Shown: positions 16,782 through 27,254, counted from the first letter of the stretch. The stretch is DNA of 38,438 nt from Candidatus Saccharimonadota bacterium (GCA_016219345.1 JACRNE010000017.1:1-38438); one strand, 5' to 3'. Made by a program: numbers and translations. The notes: generated from the sequence alone by a model not told the origin.

Positions 16782-17972
16782 TTAATCTTGGTCACAGAGT
16801 GGGCAGAGGTCTTCTTCCTTGTACTCTGCAAACCAGTGTTTCGTGGCCTTAAACCAAGGTTCATAATCACGATATGCTACGAAATCCGCTGCACGACGCA
16901 ACCACCATCCTAGACGTCCAAAAAAGTAAAATCTTCCCCATACGACAGCAGCCCAATTGGGCCCGGCAGGTAGAACATAAACTGGTCTTTTGGCTTCATA
17001 TGGAATCGGGTAGTCATCGTTTGCAAGTCTGATTATATTTTCGGCAATATAACGACCATCATACAGCGCTGTCTGAGCCAATCCACTGTAGGGTGTGTCT
17101 GCGTTATCACCTATTACATAAATCCCTCTTTCAGCCTGCAAAAATTGGTCAACTCGGACTTTGCGATTTCCGGATATTTGAAAACCATTATTCGTAAAAA
17201 ATTCATTATTAGATGTGCCGGCCGTCCAAATGACTGTATGGCTTCTGATAGGTTTGTCATTGACCATCAGCTCATCATCGCTTAAAGATTTGACCGCACT
17301 ATTAAGATATATTTTTACGCCTAATTTTCTCAGATTCCGCGACACTCTACTGGATACTATTTTTGGCATTATTGGCAGAAGTCTAGGCGAAGCCTCTACT
17401 AAATCAACATGCACGCTAGCTTTACTTACACCGTGTTGGCTGCAAACTTTTTTCACATACTGCCCGAGCACACCGGCCAGCTCAACACCTGAGGGACCAC
17501 CGCCCACAACCACATAATTAAGATCAGGATGTTTAGTATTAATTATATGCTTATGAATATGTTTTTTAAGCCTTTCCGCCTCCGTATTGGTCTTTATGCC
17601 AAAAGCTAATTTCTCAAGCCCAGGTATGCCAAAATAGTTGGTCTTCATTCCCAGGGCGAAAACTAAAACATCATACTCATATTTTTCGCCAGATTCTGTT
17701 AAAATGAATTTCTTTTCTCTATCAATAGATTTCGCAGAATCAATAGCTACCTTAACAGAAGGATAATCCTCAAATATATCTTTTATCGGTATACTCGTGG
17801 CCTCGCGACTACCCCCGGTAGCCGTGTGATACAACGAGGGATAATATCTAAATGTTGGTTTATGCGTTAGTACTGTAATAGAAAATCGTGAATCATGACT
17901 CAGCTCTAGAGCGGTCTTGATTCCACCAAATCCCCCGCCGACTATTAAAGCCTTGAATTTTGTCTTTGACAT
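16782..17972 (-). CDS. ndh: Type II NADH dehydrogenase (NDH-2), FAD-dependent; start likely 17972 (MSKTKFKALIVGGGFGG)
   Basis: ALIVGGGFGGIKTALEL, VVVGGGPSGVELAGVL, VIWTAGTSNN, GIYVIGDNADTPYSGLAQTALYDGRYIAENI; C-terminal CPLC. Confidence 0.93.
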   Translation of the reverse strand: MSKTKFKALIVGGGFGGIKTALELSHDSRFSITVLTHKPTFRYYPSLYHTATGGSREATSIPIKDIFEDYPSVKVAIDSAKSIDREKKFILTESGEKYEYDVLVFALGMKTNYFGIPGLEKLAFGIKTNTEAERLKKHIHKHIINTKHPDLNYVVVGGGPSGVELAGVLGQYVKKVCSQHGVSKASVHVDLVEASPRLLPIMPKIVSSRVSRNLRKLGVKIYLNSAVKSLSDDELMVNDKPIRSHTVIWTAGTSNNEFFTNNGFQISGNRKVRVDQFLQAERGIYVIGDNADTPYSGLAQTALYDGRYIAENIIRLANDDYPIPYEAKRPVYVLPAGPNWAAVVWGRFYFFGRLGWWLRRAADFVAYRDYEPWFKATKHWFAEYKEEDLCPLCDQD

Positions 17973-17986
17973 TATGAGCATAAGTT

Positions 17987-18022
17987 TACCATAAGCAAGC
18001 CTCAAGCAAGCCTCTTATGGTA
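17987..18022. repeat. Inverted repeat TACCATAAG/CTTATGGTA around a tandem 11-bp duplication (AAGCAAGCCTC x2)
   Basis: 9-bp perfect arms 17987-17995 and 18014-18022; tandem copies 17993-18003 and 18004-18014. Confidence 0.85.
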
Positions 18023-19690
18023 GACTTATTTAAAAGTATGTCCGATTTAAAATCAGAACTTGAGAAAATTGTTAGCGGAGAAGTTGATGCTTCTGCTAAA
18101 TCACGTGATTTTTATAGTAATGATGCCTCTATGTTTGAATTGCGCCCCGACGTAATTATTTCGCCCAAGGACAGTTCGGATAGCCAAAAAATCGTAAAAT
18201 ACGTTTCCGAAAATAAAGGCAAAAACCCAAAGCTTTCAATAACGCCTAGAAGCGCTGGAACAGACATGACCGGTGGAGCTATAAATGACTCCATAATTTT
18301 GGATATGACCAAGCATTTTAACCAAATAATTGAAGTTAGCTCCAAGTCTGCTCACGTGCAGCCGGGAGTTTATTATCGAGATTTTGAAAAAGCCACACTC
18401 GAACACAATGCCCTGATGCCGTCATTCCCAGCTAGCAGGCAGCTATGTACTGTTGGGGGCATGGTTGCCAACAATTCAGGCGGTGAGAAATCTTTGGAAT
18501 TTGGCAAAACTGAAAAATTTGTACAGGAATTAAAAGTTATTTTATCTGATGGCAAAGAATATGAAATCAAGCCACTTAGCAAAAAAGAGCTTGATGAAAA
18601 GATGAAAAAAAGAACATTTGAGGGAAAATTATATAAACAGCTTTTCAAGCTGCTAGAAGAAAATAATAAAGAAATTAAGGCAGCCAAACCAAAAGTATCT
18701 AAGGATTCAACGGGTTATCATCTTTGGAATGTATGGGATCCTAAAAAGAAAATTTTCGACCTAACTCAGCTTATAGTGGGGTCTCAGGGAACTTTAGGTA
18801 TAGTTACAGACATAAAATTTAAATTGGTAAAAAACCCTAAAGAATCCGGCAGTCTAATAATATTTCTGAATCATCTGGATAATTTGGGCGAAGTTATTAA
18901 TAAAGTCTTAGAGCACAAACCAGCCACATTTGAAGGATTTGATAACTACACACTTAAACTAAGTTTTAAGCTATTTTTTGACTTTAGAAAAACTATTGGG
19001 CTAAAACAAACAATCAAACTTGGGCTGCAGCTAGTGCCGTCTTTAATTAATTTTAGAAGAGGCATCCCAAAGATGGTTTTGATAGCCCAATTTACTGCTG
19101 ATACGGATGAGGAAATTGTTAAAAAAGTCAGGGACTTGCACTGGGACATGGCGGAATTTGGCCATGACGCGCTCTTTGAAGAGGATGAGACTGAGCAAGA
19201 TGAAATGAAGTTTCAAATTATGCGACGCGAGAGCTTTAATCTGCTTCGGAAGAAAGTCCACGACAAACATACCGCGCCTTTCATAGATGATCTTGTAGTC
19301 CCGCCAAAATACCTACCAGAGTTTTTACCTCAGCTTAGAGAGATAATTGATAGGTATGAACTAGTCGCAACAGTTGCTGGACACATGGGTGATGGCAATT
19401 TCCACGTTATACCCTTGATGAAGATCGAGCTTGAAAGCGAAAGAGCAAAGCTTGAGCCAGCTATGCGCGAAGTTAACGAACTTGTACTTAGCTATGGCGG
19501 ATCAATGAGCGGTGAACACAACGACGGAATGACCCGTGGCCCTTGGCTTGATCAGCAATACAGTGAAAATATAATGTCGCATTTCCGAGAAGTTAAAAAT
19601 ATCTTCGATCCAAAAAATATCTTCAACCCACATAAGAAAACTGATTCAGATTGGCAATTCTCAATGGATCACATACGAGAGCACTTCTAG
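18017..19690 (+). CDS. FAD-linked oxidase, D-lactate dehydrogenase / glycolate oxidase GlcD-like; start 18017 or 18038
   Basis: PCMH-type FAD domain (SITPRSAGTDMTGGAIND.. FPASRQLCTVGGMVANNSGGEKSLEFG..) and C-terminal VAGHMGDGNFHVIPLM..SGEHNDGMTRGPW. Confidence 0.93.
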   Translation: MVDLFKSMSDLKSELEKIVSGEVDASAKSRDFYSNDASMFELRPDVIISPKDSSDSQKIVKYVSENKGKNPKLSITPRSAGTDMTGGAINDSIILDMTKHFNQIIEVSSKSAHVQPGVYYRDFEKATLEHNALMPSFPASRQLCTVGGMVANNSGGEKSLEFGKTEKFVQELKVILSDGKEYEIKPLSKKELDEKMKKRTFEGKLYKQLFKLLEENNKEIKAAKPKVSKDSTGYHLWNVWDPKKKIFDLTQLIVGSQGTLGIVTDIKFKLVKNPKESGSLIIFLNHLDNLGEVINKVLEHKPATFEGFDNYTLKLSFKLFFDFRKTIGLKQTIKLGLQLVPSLINFRRGIPKMVLIAQFTADTDEEIVKKVRDLHWDMAEFGHDALFEEDETEQDEMKFQIMRRESFNLLRKKVHDKHTAPFIDDLVVPPKYLPEFLPQLREIIDRYELVATVAGHMGDGNFHVIPLMKIELESERAKLEPAMREVNELVLSYGGSMSGEHNDGMTRGPWLDQQYSENIMSHFREVKNIFDPKNIFNPHKKTDSDWQFSMDHIREHF

Positions 19691-19759
19691 GCTTGAAGGG
19701 TTATTTCTGTTTAGCGAAAGCAAGTTTACGACGCGCAATAACTATCGCAAATGTCACAC

Positions 19760-19793
19760 AAGATAGATAGATAATTCTATCTTTAGATTTTTT
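19760..19793 (+). terminator. Possible intrinsic terminator after the FAD dehydrogenase
   Basis: AAGATAGA-N8-TCTATCTT stem followed by TAGA then T6. Confidence 0.45.
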
Positions 19794-19796
19794 CGA

Positions 19797-20660
19797 CTAG
19801 GGTAAAAAATTATCAATAGCGATCACAAAACTAAAAAGTGCTAGCACGTTCAAAGAAACTTTGAACATTGAGATAGCCCAAGCTTTATCGTCTTTATTAT
19901 TCTTTATCTCAAATCCTTTAATGGTAGTACCGAGCCAAAAAGCTGTGGCTAATGTCATGATTACCTGGTATGTAGCACTGGCATGTCCCTGAATATACAG
20001 CCAACTAACAGCCATGAAGAAGAATAGAAGATAAATTGTTATTTGAATTTTTGTATTTAAAATACCCTTTTTTATCGGCAACATTGGAAGTTTAGCCGCC
20101 TGGTATTCTTTCATTCTAAATATCGCTATGGAGTAAAAATGGGGCATCTGCCAAAAAACTAGGATGAAAAATAAAATTAATGCTACTTCATCGATTTTTC
20201 CTGCAACTGAAGTATAGCCCGCAGTTATAGGCAATGCTCCTGAAATACTACCTACAAGTGTCCCGTGCTCTGACCGACGCTTGGTAAATCCATATAAAAT
20301 TACATACACAAGAAACGCCAGAAAACCAAGAGCCATTGTTAGCGTATTAACAAAAACCCCCAATATAATGAGTCCAGCTAAGCCAATTATAGTTCCGAAT
20401 ATCAGTGCATTAACAGGCTTGATGCTTGACTTAGCTAGGGCTCGTTGTTTTGTCCTCTCCATGGCTCGGTCGATGTCTCGGTCGATATAATTGTTAAAGA
20501 CACAAGCCGATGCGATCACTAGTGCTATCCCTGCCATCGCATATATAAAAAGACCTACGTTCACCTCACCCTTTGATGCAAATAAAAACGCACCAATAGC
20601 AGTTATTAGGTTGCCTCGGATAATGCCGGGCTTTGTCATTACATAATAATCTTTAAGCAT
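19797..20660 (-). CDS. cyoE: Protoheme IX farnesyltransferase (heme O synthase)
   Basis: UbiA-family NNYIDRDIDRAMERTKQRALAK; last gene of the cyoABCDE-order cluster. Confidence 0.95.
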   Translation of the reverse strand: MLKDYYVMTKPGIIRGNLITAIGAFLFASKGEVNVGLFIYAMAGIALVIASACVFNNYIDRDIDRAMERTKQRALAKSSIKPVNALIFGTIIGLAGLIILGVFVNTLTMALGFLAFLVYVILYGFTKRRSEHGTLVGSISGALPITAGYTSVAGKIDEVALILFFILVFWQMPHFYSIAIFRMKEYQAAKLPMLPIKKGILNTKIQITIYLLFFFMAVSWLYIQGHASATYQVIMTLATAFWLGTTIKGFEIKNNKDDKAWAISMFKVSLNVLALFSFVIAIDNFLP

Positions 20661-21052
20661 TAGTCTTTATGGGGCTGAGAATTATCATGAACATCATATG
20701 AATTATCATTCCTAAATCCCTCATCCTCAATAATAGAATCTTCGACAGATTGCGGTGCGGAATTATCACCATGATGGTAGTCGAGGTTAGACATAATCCA
20801 CATAGAACCTAAGATAATTGTCACGACCACCATGATCATGAAGTAAAGAGCGACATCACTCCAGGTTGGCTTAGAGGTTTTACCCATATGCAGGAAGAAC
20901 ACCACTTGCACAGAAAACTGAGCCAAAGCAAGCAGCATGATTATTCCAAGCGTATTCTCATCGAACCAGTCATTAACTACGGCAAAATAAGCTATAAATG
21001 TTAGAGCTATAGACAACAAAAATCCTACAACGTACGAATTTCTTAGGCTCAT
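20660..21052 (-). CDS. cyoD: Cytochrome bo3 quinol oxidase subunit IV
   Basis: YVVGFLLSIALTFIAYFAV..LLALAQFSVQVVFFLHMG, and position. Confidence 0.9.
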   Translation of the reverse strand: MSLRNSYVVGFLLSIALTFIAYFAVVNDWFDENTLGIIMLLALAQFSVQVVFFLHMGKTSKPTWSDVALYFMIMVVVTIILGSMWIMSNLDYHHGDNSAPQSVEDSIIEDEGFRNDNSYDVHDNSQPHKD

Positions 21053-21631
21053 TTAAAGCTCCCCCACTAAAAATACAATCGTAAAAATAAATATCCATAC
21101 GATATCTAGGAAATGCCAAAACAAGCTAAGAAGAGTAAGTCTTTTAAGATTAATCTTTGTTATCCCCTGACTTCTAATTCTGGCCATTAGAAATGCAATC
21201 CAGCCCAAGCCAATTGATATATGAAGTCCATGCGTGCCTACAAGCGTAAAGAACGCAGACAAAAATGCGCTGGTTCGCCAGCTATGTCCTTCGCTGACTA
21301 AATTTGAAAATTCGTTAATCTCCATACCCAAAAACGCTAAACCTAACAAAAAGGTAGCACCGAACCAAAGCAACGTCTGACTCTTATCTTTTCTATAAGC
21401 CGCAAGTAGCCCCAAACCACAGGTAAAGCTACTTATAAGCAACAACAAAGTCTCAACAAGAACATACGGCATACTAAATATTTCATTGCCGGCAGGGCCA
21501 CCAAAAGTATTGCCCCTAAGCACAATGAAAGTGGCGAATAAACTGGCAAACAACACACAGTCTGTCATCAGATAAATCCAGAAGCCGAAGACTGTTTTAT
21601 CTTCTTGGGTCTTGGTTATGGCTTCACTCAT
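21053..21631 (-). CDS. cyoC: Cytochrome bo3 quinol oxidase subunit III
   Basis: [24 protein letters not shown].. [14 protein letters not shown].. [23 protein letters not shown]. Confidence 0.95.
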   Translation of the reverse strand: MSEAITKTQEDKTVFGFWIYLMTDCVLFASLFATFIVLRGNTFGGPAGNEIFSMPYVLVETLLLLISSFTCGLGLLAAYRKDKSQTLLWFGATFLLGLAFLGMEINEFSNLVSEGHSWRTSAFLSAFFTLVGTHGLHISIGLGWIAFLMARIRSQGITKINLKRLTLLSLFWHFLDIVWIFIFTIVFLVGEL

Positions 21632-23589
21632 AACTTACTGCCCCTTTCCTGCTCAATCATTTGTTTTGTCATCTTATACTCAGTATTTTCGTTAGTCGCA
21701 CGTAATATTATTGTGCCAATTACACCAGCTACACCGACAGCTATAAGCCAGGCAATATGCCAAATTACAGCAAAGCCTGCAAGCCCTGCAAATAATCCTA
21801 TAAACATCCCCCCTGAGGAGTTGTTTGGCATATAAAATGATTTGAAATCAGGTTTTTTAGCTTTTTGGGATTTATTTTGTTTCATGTCCCAGAAAGCATC
21901 ACGGTCAGTAACTTCAGGTATTTCGGCAAAGTTGTAATGTGGTGGCGGCGAAGACGTAGCCCATTCAAGTGTTCTGGCGTTCCAAGGATCACCTGTAGTG
22001 TCGCGATTTTTGTTCCTGTCACGGATACTAACGGCAAGCTGAAGAATCTGGAATAATACCCCAAGTCCTATGACAAGCACCCCTACCCCTGCGACTATAA
22101 ATAGCTGTTGCCAGCCCATTGAAGCATCGTAGTGATCAAGCCGCCTGGTCGCACCCATTATTCCCAGTATGTAGAGAGGAATAAATGCGAGGGCAAACCC
22201 ACCAACCCAGCACGCGACGGCATATTTACCTAGACGCTCGTTGAGCTTGAAGCCAAATATTTTAGGGAACCAGTAAGTTAGGCCAGCGAAGTAACCAAAG
22301 ACTACGCCACCGATAATCATATTGTGGAAATGAGCAACTAAAAAGAGACTGTTATGAACCTGGAAGTCTATGGCCGGAACTGCCAGCATTACGCCTGTAA
22401 CTCCACCAATCGTAAAAGTAAAGACAAAACTCAAGAACCACCACATTGGCGATGTGAACCGCACCCTTCCCCTATACATAGTGAACAGCCAGTTAAAGAC
22501 CTTTACGCCTGTTGGCACTGCGATAATCATCGTCATAATGCCGAAGAATGCATTAACGTTACCTCCGGCGCCCATTGTAAAGAAGTGATGCAGCCAAACA
22601 ACATATGATAAGAATGTAATAGCCATAATTGCTCCGACCATTGACTTATAGCCAAAGAGGCGTTTGCCCGAGAATGTCGCCACTACCTCAGAGAAAATAC
22701 CAAAAGCTGGCAAGACTAATATATAAACTTCGGGATGACCCCACGCCCAAATAAGATTTATATACATCATTGGATTACCACCAAAATCCGAAGTAAAGAA
22801 ATGCATGCCAATTGTTCGGTCTAGAGACAACATAGCCAATGTTGCGGTCAGTATCGGGAACGCGAAAAGTATGAGAATCATGCTACCAAGAACGCTCCAA
22901 GCAAACATCGGCATTTTCATTAATGTCATACCAGGTGCACGCATTTTTAAAATGGTAGTAAAGAAATTAACACCTGAGAGAAGACTACCAATACCCGCTA
23001 TTTGGACGCTCCAGATCCAATAGTCCACTCCAGGGCCAGGACTATATTGAAGCTCTGACAGGGGCGGATAAGCCAACCAGCCTGTTGCAGCAAACTCACC
23101 ACCTACCAACAAAGAAAGATTCATCAGTCCAGCACCAGCTACAAAAAGCCATAGACTAGTTGAGTTCAAAAACGGAAAAGCGACATCGCGCGCGCCAAGC
23201 ATTTGAGGCAAAACAAGATTTATAAGGCCGAACATCAAACCCATAGCAACAAAGAAAATCATCATTGTCCCGTGCGCAGTAAATACTTGCTGGAAGTGCT
23301 CGGCATCTAAAATCCCTTTTGTGTCACCGGATGCCATAGCTTGTTGCGCCCGCATCATTAACGCATCAGCGAATCCTCGGAGCAGCATGATAATAGACAC
23401 GACGATGTACATAATGCCGATTTTTTTGTGATCCAGCGTTGTCAGCCATTCTTTCCAGAGCCATTTCCATTTCTTAAAATATGTAAGAGCTGCGACAACC
23501 AAAATGCCAGATACTACCATCATTGCCTGACCACCAAATAAAATTGGGTCAAATCCTCTATGGTGCGCAAATAGAGTCAAAAAACCCAT
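21628..23589 (-). CDS. cyoB: Cytochrome bo3 quinol oxidase subunit I
   Basis: [89 protein letters not shown]. Confidence 0.98.
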   Translation of the reverse strand: MGFLTLFAHHRGFDPILFGGQAMMVVSGILVVAALTYFKKWKWLWKEWLTTLDHKKIGIMYIVVSIIMLLRGFADALMMRAQQAMASGDTKGILDAEHFQQVFTAHGTMMIFFVAMGLMFGLINLVLPQMLGARDVAFPFLNSTSLWLFVAGAGLMNLSLLVGGEFAATGWLAYPPLSELQYSPGPGVDYWIWSVQIAGIGSLLSGVNFFTTILKMRAPGMTLMKMPMFAWSVLGSMILILFAFPILTATLAMLSLDRTIGMHFFTSDFGGNPMMYINLIWAWGHPEVYILVLPAFGIFSEVVATFSGKRLFGYKSMVGAIMAITFLSYVVWLHHFFTMGAGGNVNAFFGIMTMIIAVPTGVKVFNWLFTMYRGRVRFTSPMWWFLSFVFTFTIGGVTGVMLAVPAIDFQVHNSLFLVAHFHNMIIGGVVFGYFAGLTYWFPKIFGFKLNERLGKYAVACWVGGFALAFIPLYILGIMGATRRLDHYDASMGWQQLFIVAGVGVLVIGLGVLFQILQLAVSIRDRNKNRDTTGDPWNARTLEWATSSPPPHYNFAEIPEVTDRDAFWDMKQNKSQKAKKPDFKSFYMPNNSSGGMFIGLFAGLAGFAVIWHIAWLIAVGVAGVIGTIILRATNENTEYKMTKQMIEQERGSKL

Positions 23590-24500
23590 TAGTACCGTTC
23601 CGTTCCTTCATGTGATTTATGTGGAGATTCGCCTTTATTGCTCATATACTTGCCTACAACGTTAGCATATAAATCACCGTCTACGGACGAATAGTTTTCT
23701 CTATCGGACGTACCTGGCCGTGCTAATTCGTTGTAGGAGTCAAGGTCCAGTGATTTTGGCACGTGCTTGATACCATTAACCCAAGTTTCGTAATCGGCCC
23801 TATTTGTTGATATAACCTGGAAGTTCATATCGGAAAAACCAGCGCCACTTATATTGGCAGAGTAGCCTTCGTAAGTTCCTGGTTCTTCTGCCATCAAGTT
23901 TAATTCCGTGGACATACCACTCATGGCGTAAATTTGCCCTCCAAGCTGAGGAACCCAGAATGAATTCATAGGAGCATCGGATGTAATTTCAAATTTTACA
24001 GGTGTGTCCTCCGGAATATTTAAATAGTTGACAGTTGCTATATTCTCATCTGGATATATAAACAGCCATTTGTACTGAAGAGCCACTACCTGAATGGTCT
24101 TGGTTTCGTTCTTAGCATTTTCGATAGGCCTGAACGGATCAAGACTGTGACTAGTTTTATAAGTAACAACTGAGAGGATAGTTATTAACAATATCGGTAC
24201 ACCCCACCAAATAGCCTCAAGCTTATTACTATTATCCCACTCGGGCGTGTAGCGAGCTTTTTTATTACTAGCCCTGTATTTGTACGCAATAAAGCCTGTC
24301 ATAAAAAATACCGGTAAAACCACAACCAGTGACAGTAGTGCTGCAAAAACCAACAAGTCTCTTTGCTGTGAGGCTATCGTGCCCTTAGGATTAAGGATCT
24401 GTAGATTATTGCCGTAAACAAGCATAATTAAAATAACAATTACAGCTACAACTAGTGCAGCTACTAGACCAACCTTGTCTCTGTTATTCATTTTCTTCAT
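23589..24500 (-). CDS. cyoA: Cytochrome bo3 quinol oxidase subunit II; start likely 24500 (MKKMNNRDK) rather than 24575
   Basis: [57 protein letters not shown]; CuA ligands absent ([10 protein letters not shown]), as in quinol oxidases. Confidence 0.93.
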   Translation of the reverse strand: MKKMNNRDKVGLVAALVVAVIVILIMLVYGNNLQILNPKGTIASQQRDLLVFAALLSLVVVLPVFFMTGFIAYKYRASNKKARYTPEWDNSNKLEAIWWGVPILLITILSVVTYKTSHSLDPFRPIENAKNETKTIQVVALQYKWLFIYPDENIATVNYLNIPEDTPVKFEITSDAPMNSFWVPQLGGQIYAMSGMSTELNLMAEEPGTYEGYSANISGAGFSDMNFQVISTNRADYETWVNGIKHVPKSLDLDSYNELARPGTSDRENYSSVDGDLYANVVGKYMSNKGESPHKSHEGTERY

Positions 24501-24583
24501 CAATTTTTCACCACGCGCTAATGCTAATACTATACCAGTAAATATTGGCCTGGCTCTATAAATAATTTGCAGCATGTTAAAGT

Positions 24584-25231
24584 ATGAATATGAAAATCAG
24601 CCCTATCGGTAGAGGCGAATTATTTCAGGCTCAGTTGGTTCTGTTTGTTGCTATAGGACTGCAAATAGCAGTTAGCTTAATAAGTGAACATTTAACTTTC
24701 GGGCCGCAGTACTTAATCATCGCTACAGAAATAGCTCTAGCCGTTTCACTTGGTTTAACCACCTCAAATCATGGTAAATTCAGGAGATCTGCCTCAATAG
24801 TACTTTTGGGAATTATATCTTTAGCCAATATCAGTTCTTTTGTTCTTGTTGCCCAATCGCTAATTAATGGCACGCAACAAATAACAGGTTATGAGCTTCT
24901 TGTTTCAGCAGTAGCAATCTTCCTGACAAACATTATTGTTTTTGCGCTCTGGTACTGGGAAATAGATAGTCCAGGACTTACAGGCAGCAAATGGTCAAAA
25001 CATGACAAAGACTTTCAATTTACCCAGCAGGATCTTGAAAAAGATTTCCCATATTGGCAACCAAAATTTATTGACTATTTATACTTATCAAGCACAAATG
25101 CCATAAACTTTGCAGCTGCTGATGCAAAACCCCTAACGCACCAAGCAAAAGGCCTGATGGGTACTCAGGCGCTGATTTCGGCATTCACGCTCGCACTAGT
25201 TGTTGCCAGATCTGTCAACATCCTCGGCTAG
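24584..25231 (+). CDS. Hypothetical multi-TM protein divergent from the cyo operon
   Basis: About 4 TM segments, FALWYWEIDSPG motif (DUF1345-like). Confidence 0.7.
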   Translation: MNMKISPIGRGELFQAQLVLFVAIGLQIAVSLISEHLTFGPQYLIIATEIALAVSLGLTTSNHGKFRRSASIVLLGIISLANISSFVLVAQSLINGTQQITGYELLVSAVAIFLTNIIVFALWYWEIDSPGLTGSKWSKHDKDFQFTQQDLEKDFPYWQPKFIDYLYLSSTNAINFAAADAKPLTHQAKGLMGTQALISAFTLALVVARSVNILG

Positions 25232-25235
25232 ACTT

Positions 25236-25505
25236 TTAGTCACTTTTTCTATTCTCCTTCTCTGAGTTTTTGGGTTTTGACTTGGGCTTTGGTTTCGCTT
25301 GATCAACTACTTTTTTTACCTGGGCTCTTGCCTTATCGCGGTATTTCTTTGCAACCTCAAATTCCATTGAGAGAATAACAAGACCGAGGATTATAACAAC
25401 TAAACCTGGGCCTGGCAGAACAAGTAATGCCACTCCCAAAGCTATAACAGGAATACCTATTAAAAGAATGCCGATTTTCCTTGCTATGTCTATTGATTTC
25501 TTCAT
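25236..25505 (-). CDS. PGPGW-family transmembrane protein
   Basis: LLVLPGPGLVVIILGLVILSMEFEVAKKYRDKA. Confidence 0.8.
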   Translation of the reverse strand: MKKSIDIARKIGILLIGIPVIALGVALLVLPGPGLVVIILGLVILSMEFEVAKKYRDKARAQVKKVVDQAKPKPKSKPKNSEKENRKSD

Positions 25506-25506
25506 A

Positions 25507-25932
25507 TTAAAACTGATAATTCGACGGATCTTTGCTCAATTTATCCGCTTCCTTAAGTAAAAATTTAGTTGTCTCAAGATTTAAATCAGAAAGTTTTTTA
25601 AATCTTATGCAGCTTTTACCGCAGTTGACCTTGCCTAATTTATCACCATAAGTTTCAGGCAAATACTTGCCATCTTTAGCTAGGCATATATAAAGACTGA
25701 TGTAATTTTTCTGATTAGCCAGGCCAATTATAGGCCAGTCGCCTTCTCGACCACTCTTGGATTTATAATGCATTGTTCCATAACCAACCATGGTTATACT
25801 CATGCCATCAAATAAATAAGGCTTAAGATCTGGAACTTCGCTCGAGATAATTTTATGAAGTTGGCTGATATCAGACTTCCGTTCACCGGTAGCAGCAAAA
25901 TATTCATCTAGGGTTTTAGCATTTATCCTCAT
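25507..25932 (-). CDS. DUF1801-like protein
   Basis: MRINAKTLDEYFAATGERKSDISQLHKII..; KVNCGKSCIRFKKLSDLN. Confidence 0.75.
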   Translation of the reverse strand: MRINAKTLDEYFAATGERKSDISQLHKIISSEVPDLKPYLFDGMSITMVGYGTMHYKSKSGREGDWPIIGLANQKNYISLYICLAKDGKYLPETYGDKLGKVNCGKSCIRFKKLSDLNLETTKFLLKEADKLSKDPSNYQF

Positions 25933-26372
25933 TAGCCCTCCAAATCTCCAAGTTTAAACTCTTCTAATTGTCCCTCTGCGCTAGAACTATGAGGAGTTCC
26001 GCTGCCTATTGACTCACCGTTTGAAGTTTCACGCTGCTTAAATAAGCTAGTCCCATCAATCCCACAAGCTCGCAAAATTTCACTGCCTCCAGGGTGTCGA
26101 GAAATAAATGATGTTAAGTCATAAACTGCGCCATCAATTACTGTCCAGCAATTATCGGCAGAGGAATGCTTGGCAACCTCATCTTTAGTTAGTTTTATTT
26201 CAGCATTTTCTGTACCATTACTGGCTTGAGACGAGACGAATGACTGCCCATTTGAAGTTTCGGTAATAGCCGCATTAGGAGTATTGTCCTTAGAATTTGC
26301 CTTGAATAGGAAAAATCCCGAAATAGCCAAAATAATCACTGATATCAAGATTATTATTTTGTTTTTATTCAA
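25932..26372 (-). CDS. Membrane-anchored cytochrome b5-like heme-binding protein
   Basis: N-terminal TM, then LTKDEVAKHSSADNCWTVIDGAVYDLTSFISRHPGGSEIL..PHSSSAEGQLEEFKLGDLEG (HPGG and a second candidate axial His). Confidence 0.88.
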   Translation of the reverse strand: MNKNKIIILISVIILAISGFFLFKANSKDNTPNAAITETSNGQSFVSSQASNGTENAEIKLTKDEVAKHSSADNCWTVIDGAVYDLTSFISRHPGGSEILRACGIDGTSLFKQRETSNGESIGSGTPHSSSAEGQLEEFKLGDLEG

Positions 26373-26436
26373 GAAAACCTCCGTTATCGCACATATGTAA
26401 TTTTATCATGGACCCAAGGTTAAATATAATTAAGGA

Positions 26437-27231
26437 ATGCGACTTTCAGAATATGTATGGCATAGAGTTTTAAGACGCCCTTACCGCCTTAAAAAAATCA
26501 TTGATCAAGGCTCTGGTGATAAAGTAATTATTTTGATCCATGGCCTTGGCGCTAAAGCCCAGCAGTGGAGGCCTCTTGTTAGGGCCTTGAATGGTAGTGA
26601 CTGTCGGATAATTGCTTACGATCTTTTAGGTTTTGGATCCTCGCCTAAGCCTAAGTTCATAGAATATTCAGTCGAAGAGCATTCAAGATCTTTACTAAAA
26701 AGCATAAAGAAAGATCTTGGATCAAGGAAAAAAATAATTGTAGTTGGACACTCAATGGGCTGCATAATCAGCACTAACCTGGCGTATAACAATCCGGAAC
26801 TTATAAATAAGCTTGTCTTATACGAACCCCCTATACTGGCCAGCACAGGTAAGAGAATCCTGGTTCGCAAGTCATTTTATGAATACATCGCTGGAAGACC
26901 CGCCCTTGTAGCGTCATATCTACGCATGGCTGGGAGATTCACGGATAAGTTTTCAAGCTTCAAAACTTCAAACGCTTCTGACGAACAATGACTACCTTTC
27001 GAAAAATCCCTCAGAAATACAATTCTCAATCAAGAAACTACTTATGAACTAAAGCATATAGATATAGATACTCACGTGGTTTACGGTCGTTTAGATTTTG
27101 TCGTATCTAAAATTGATGCAAAAAAAATGGCCGCTATAAACCCTCACATAAAGCTGCATTATGTTACTGAAATTCATGATGTAACCGAAAAATCAGCAAA
27201 ATTCCTGAAAAATTTAATTGAATCAGTATAA
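26437..27231 (+). pseudogene. Alpha/beta hydrolase with an in-frame TGA at 26989-26991 (265 codons including internal TGA and final TAA)
   Basis: HGLGAKAQQWRPL and VVGHSMGCIIS upstream. The same frame continues after [82 protein letters not shown]. Confidence 0.85.
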
Positions 27232-27254
27232 TAGTAAGAATAAAAGGAGGGATA

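Noticed and set aside
16671-16913. 80-aa plus-strand ORF across the hairpin and ndh 3' end
   Set aside because: Mostly antisense to ndh, and its N-terminus is simply the hairpin sequence.
26437-27231. Genome-wide UGA recoding (as in Gracilibacteria/SR1) to explain the in-frame TGA
   Set aside because: TGA serves as a stop elsewhere in the window (e.g. alsS) and the other long genes read through cleanly with the standard code, so a single-gene event is favoured.
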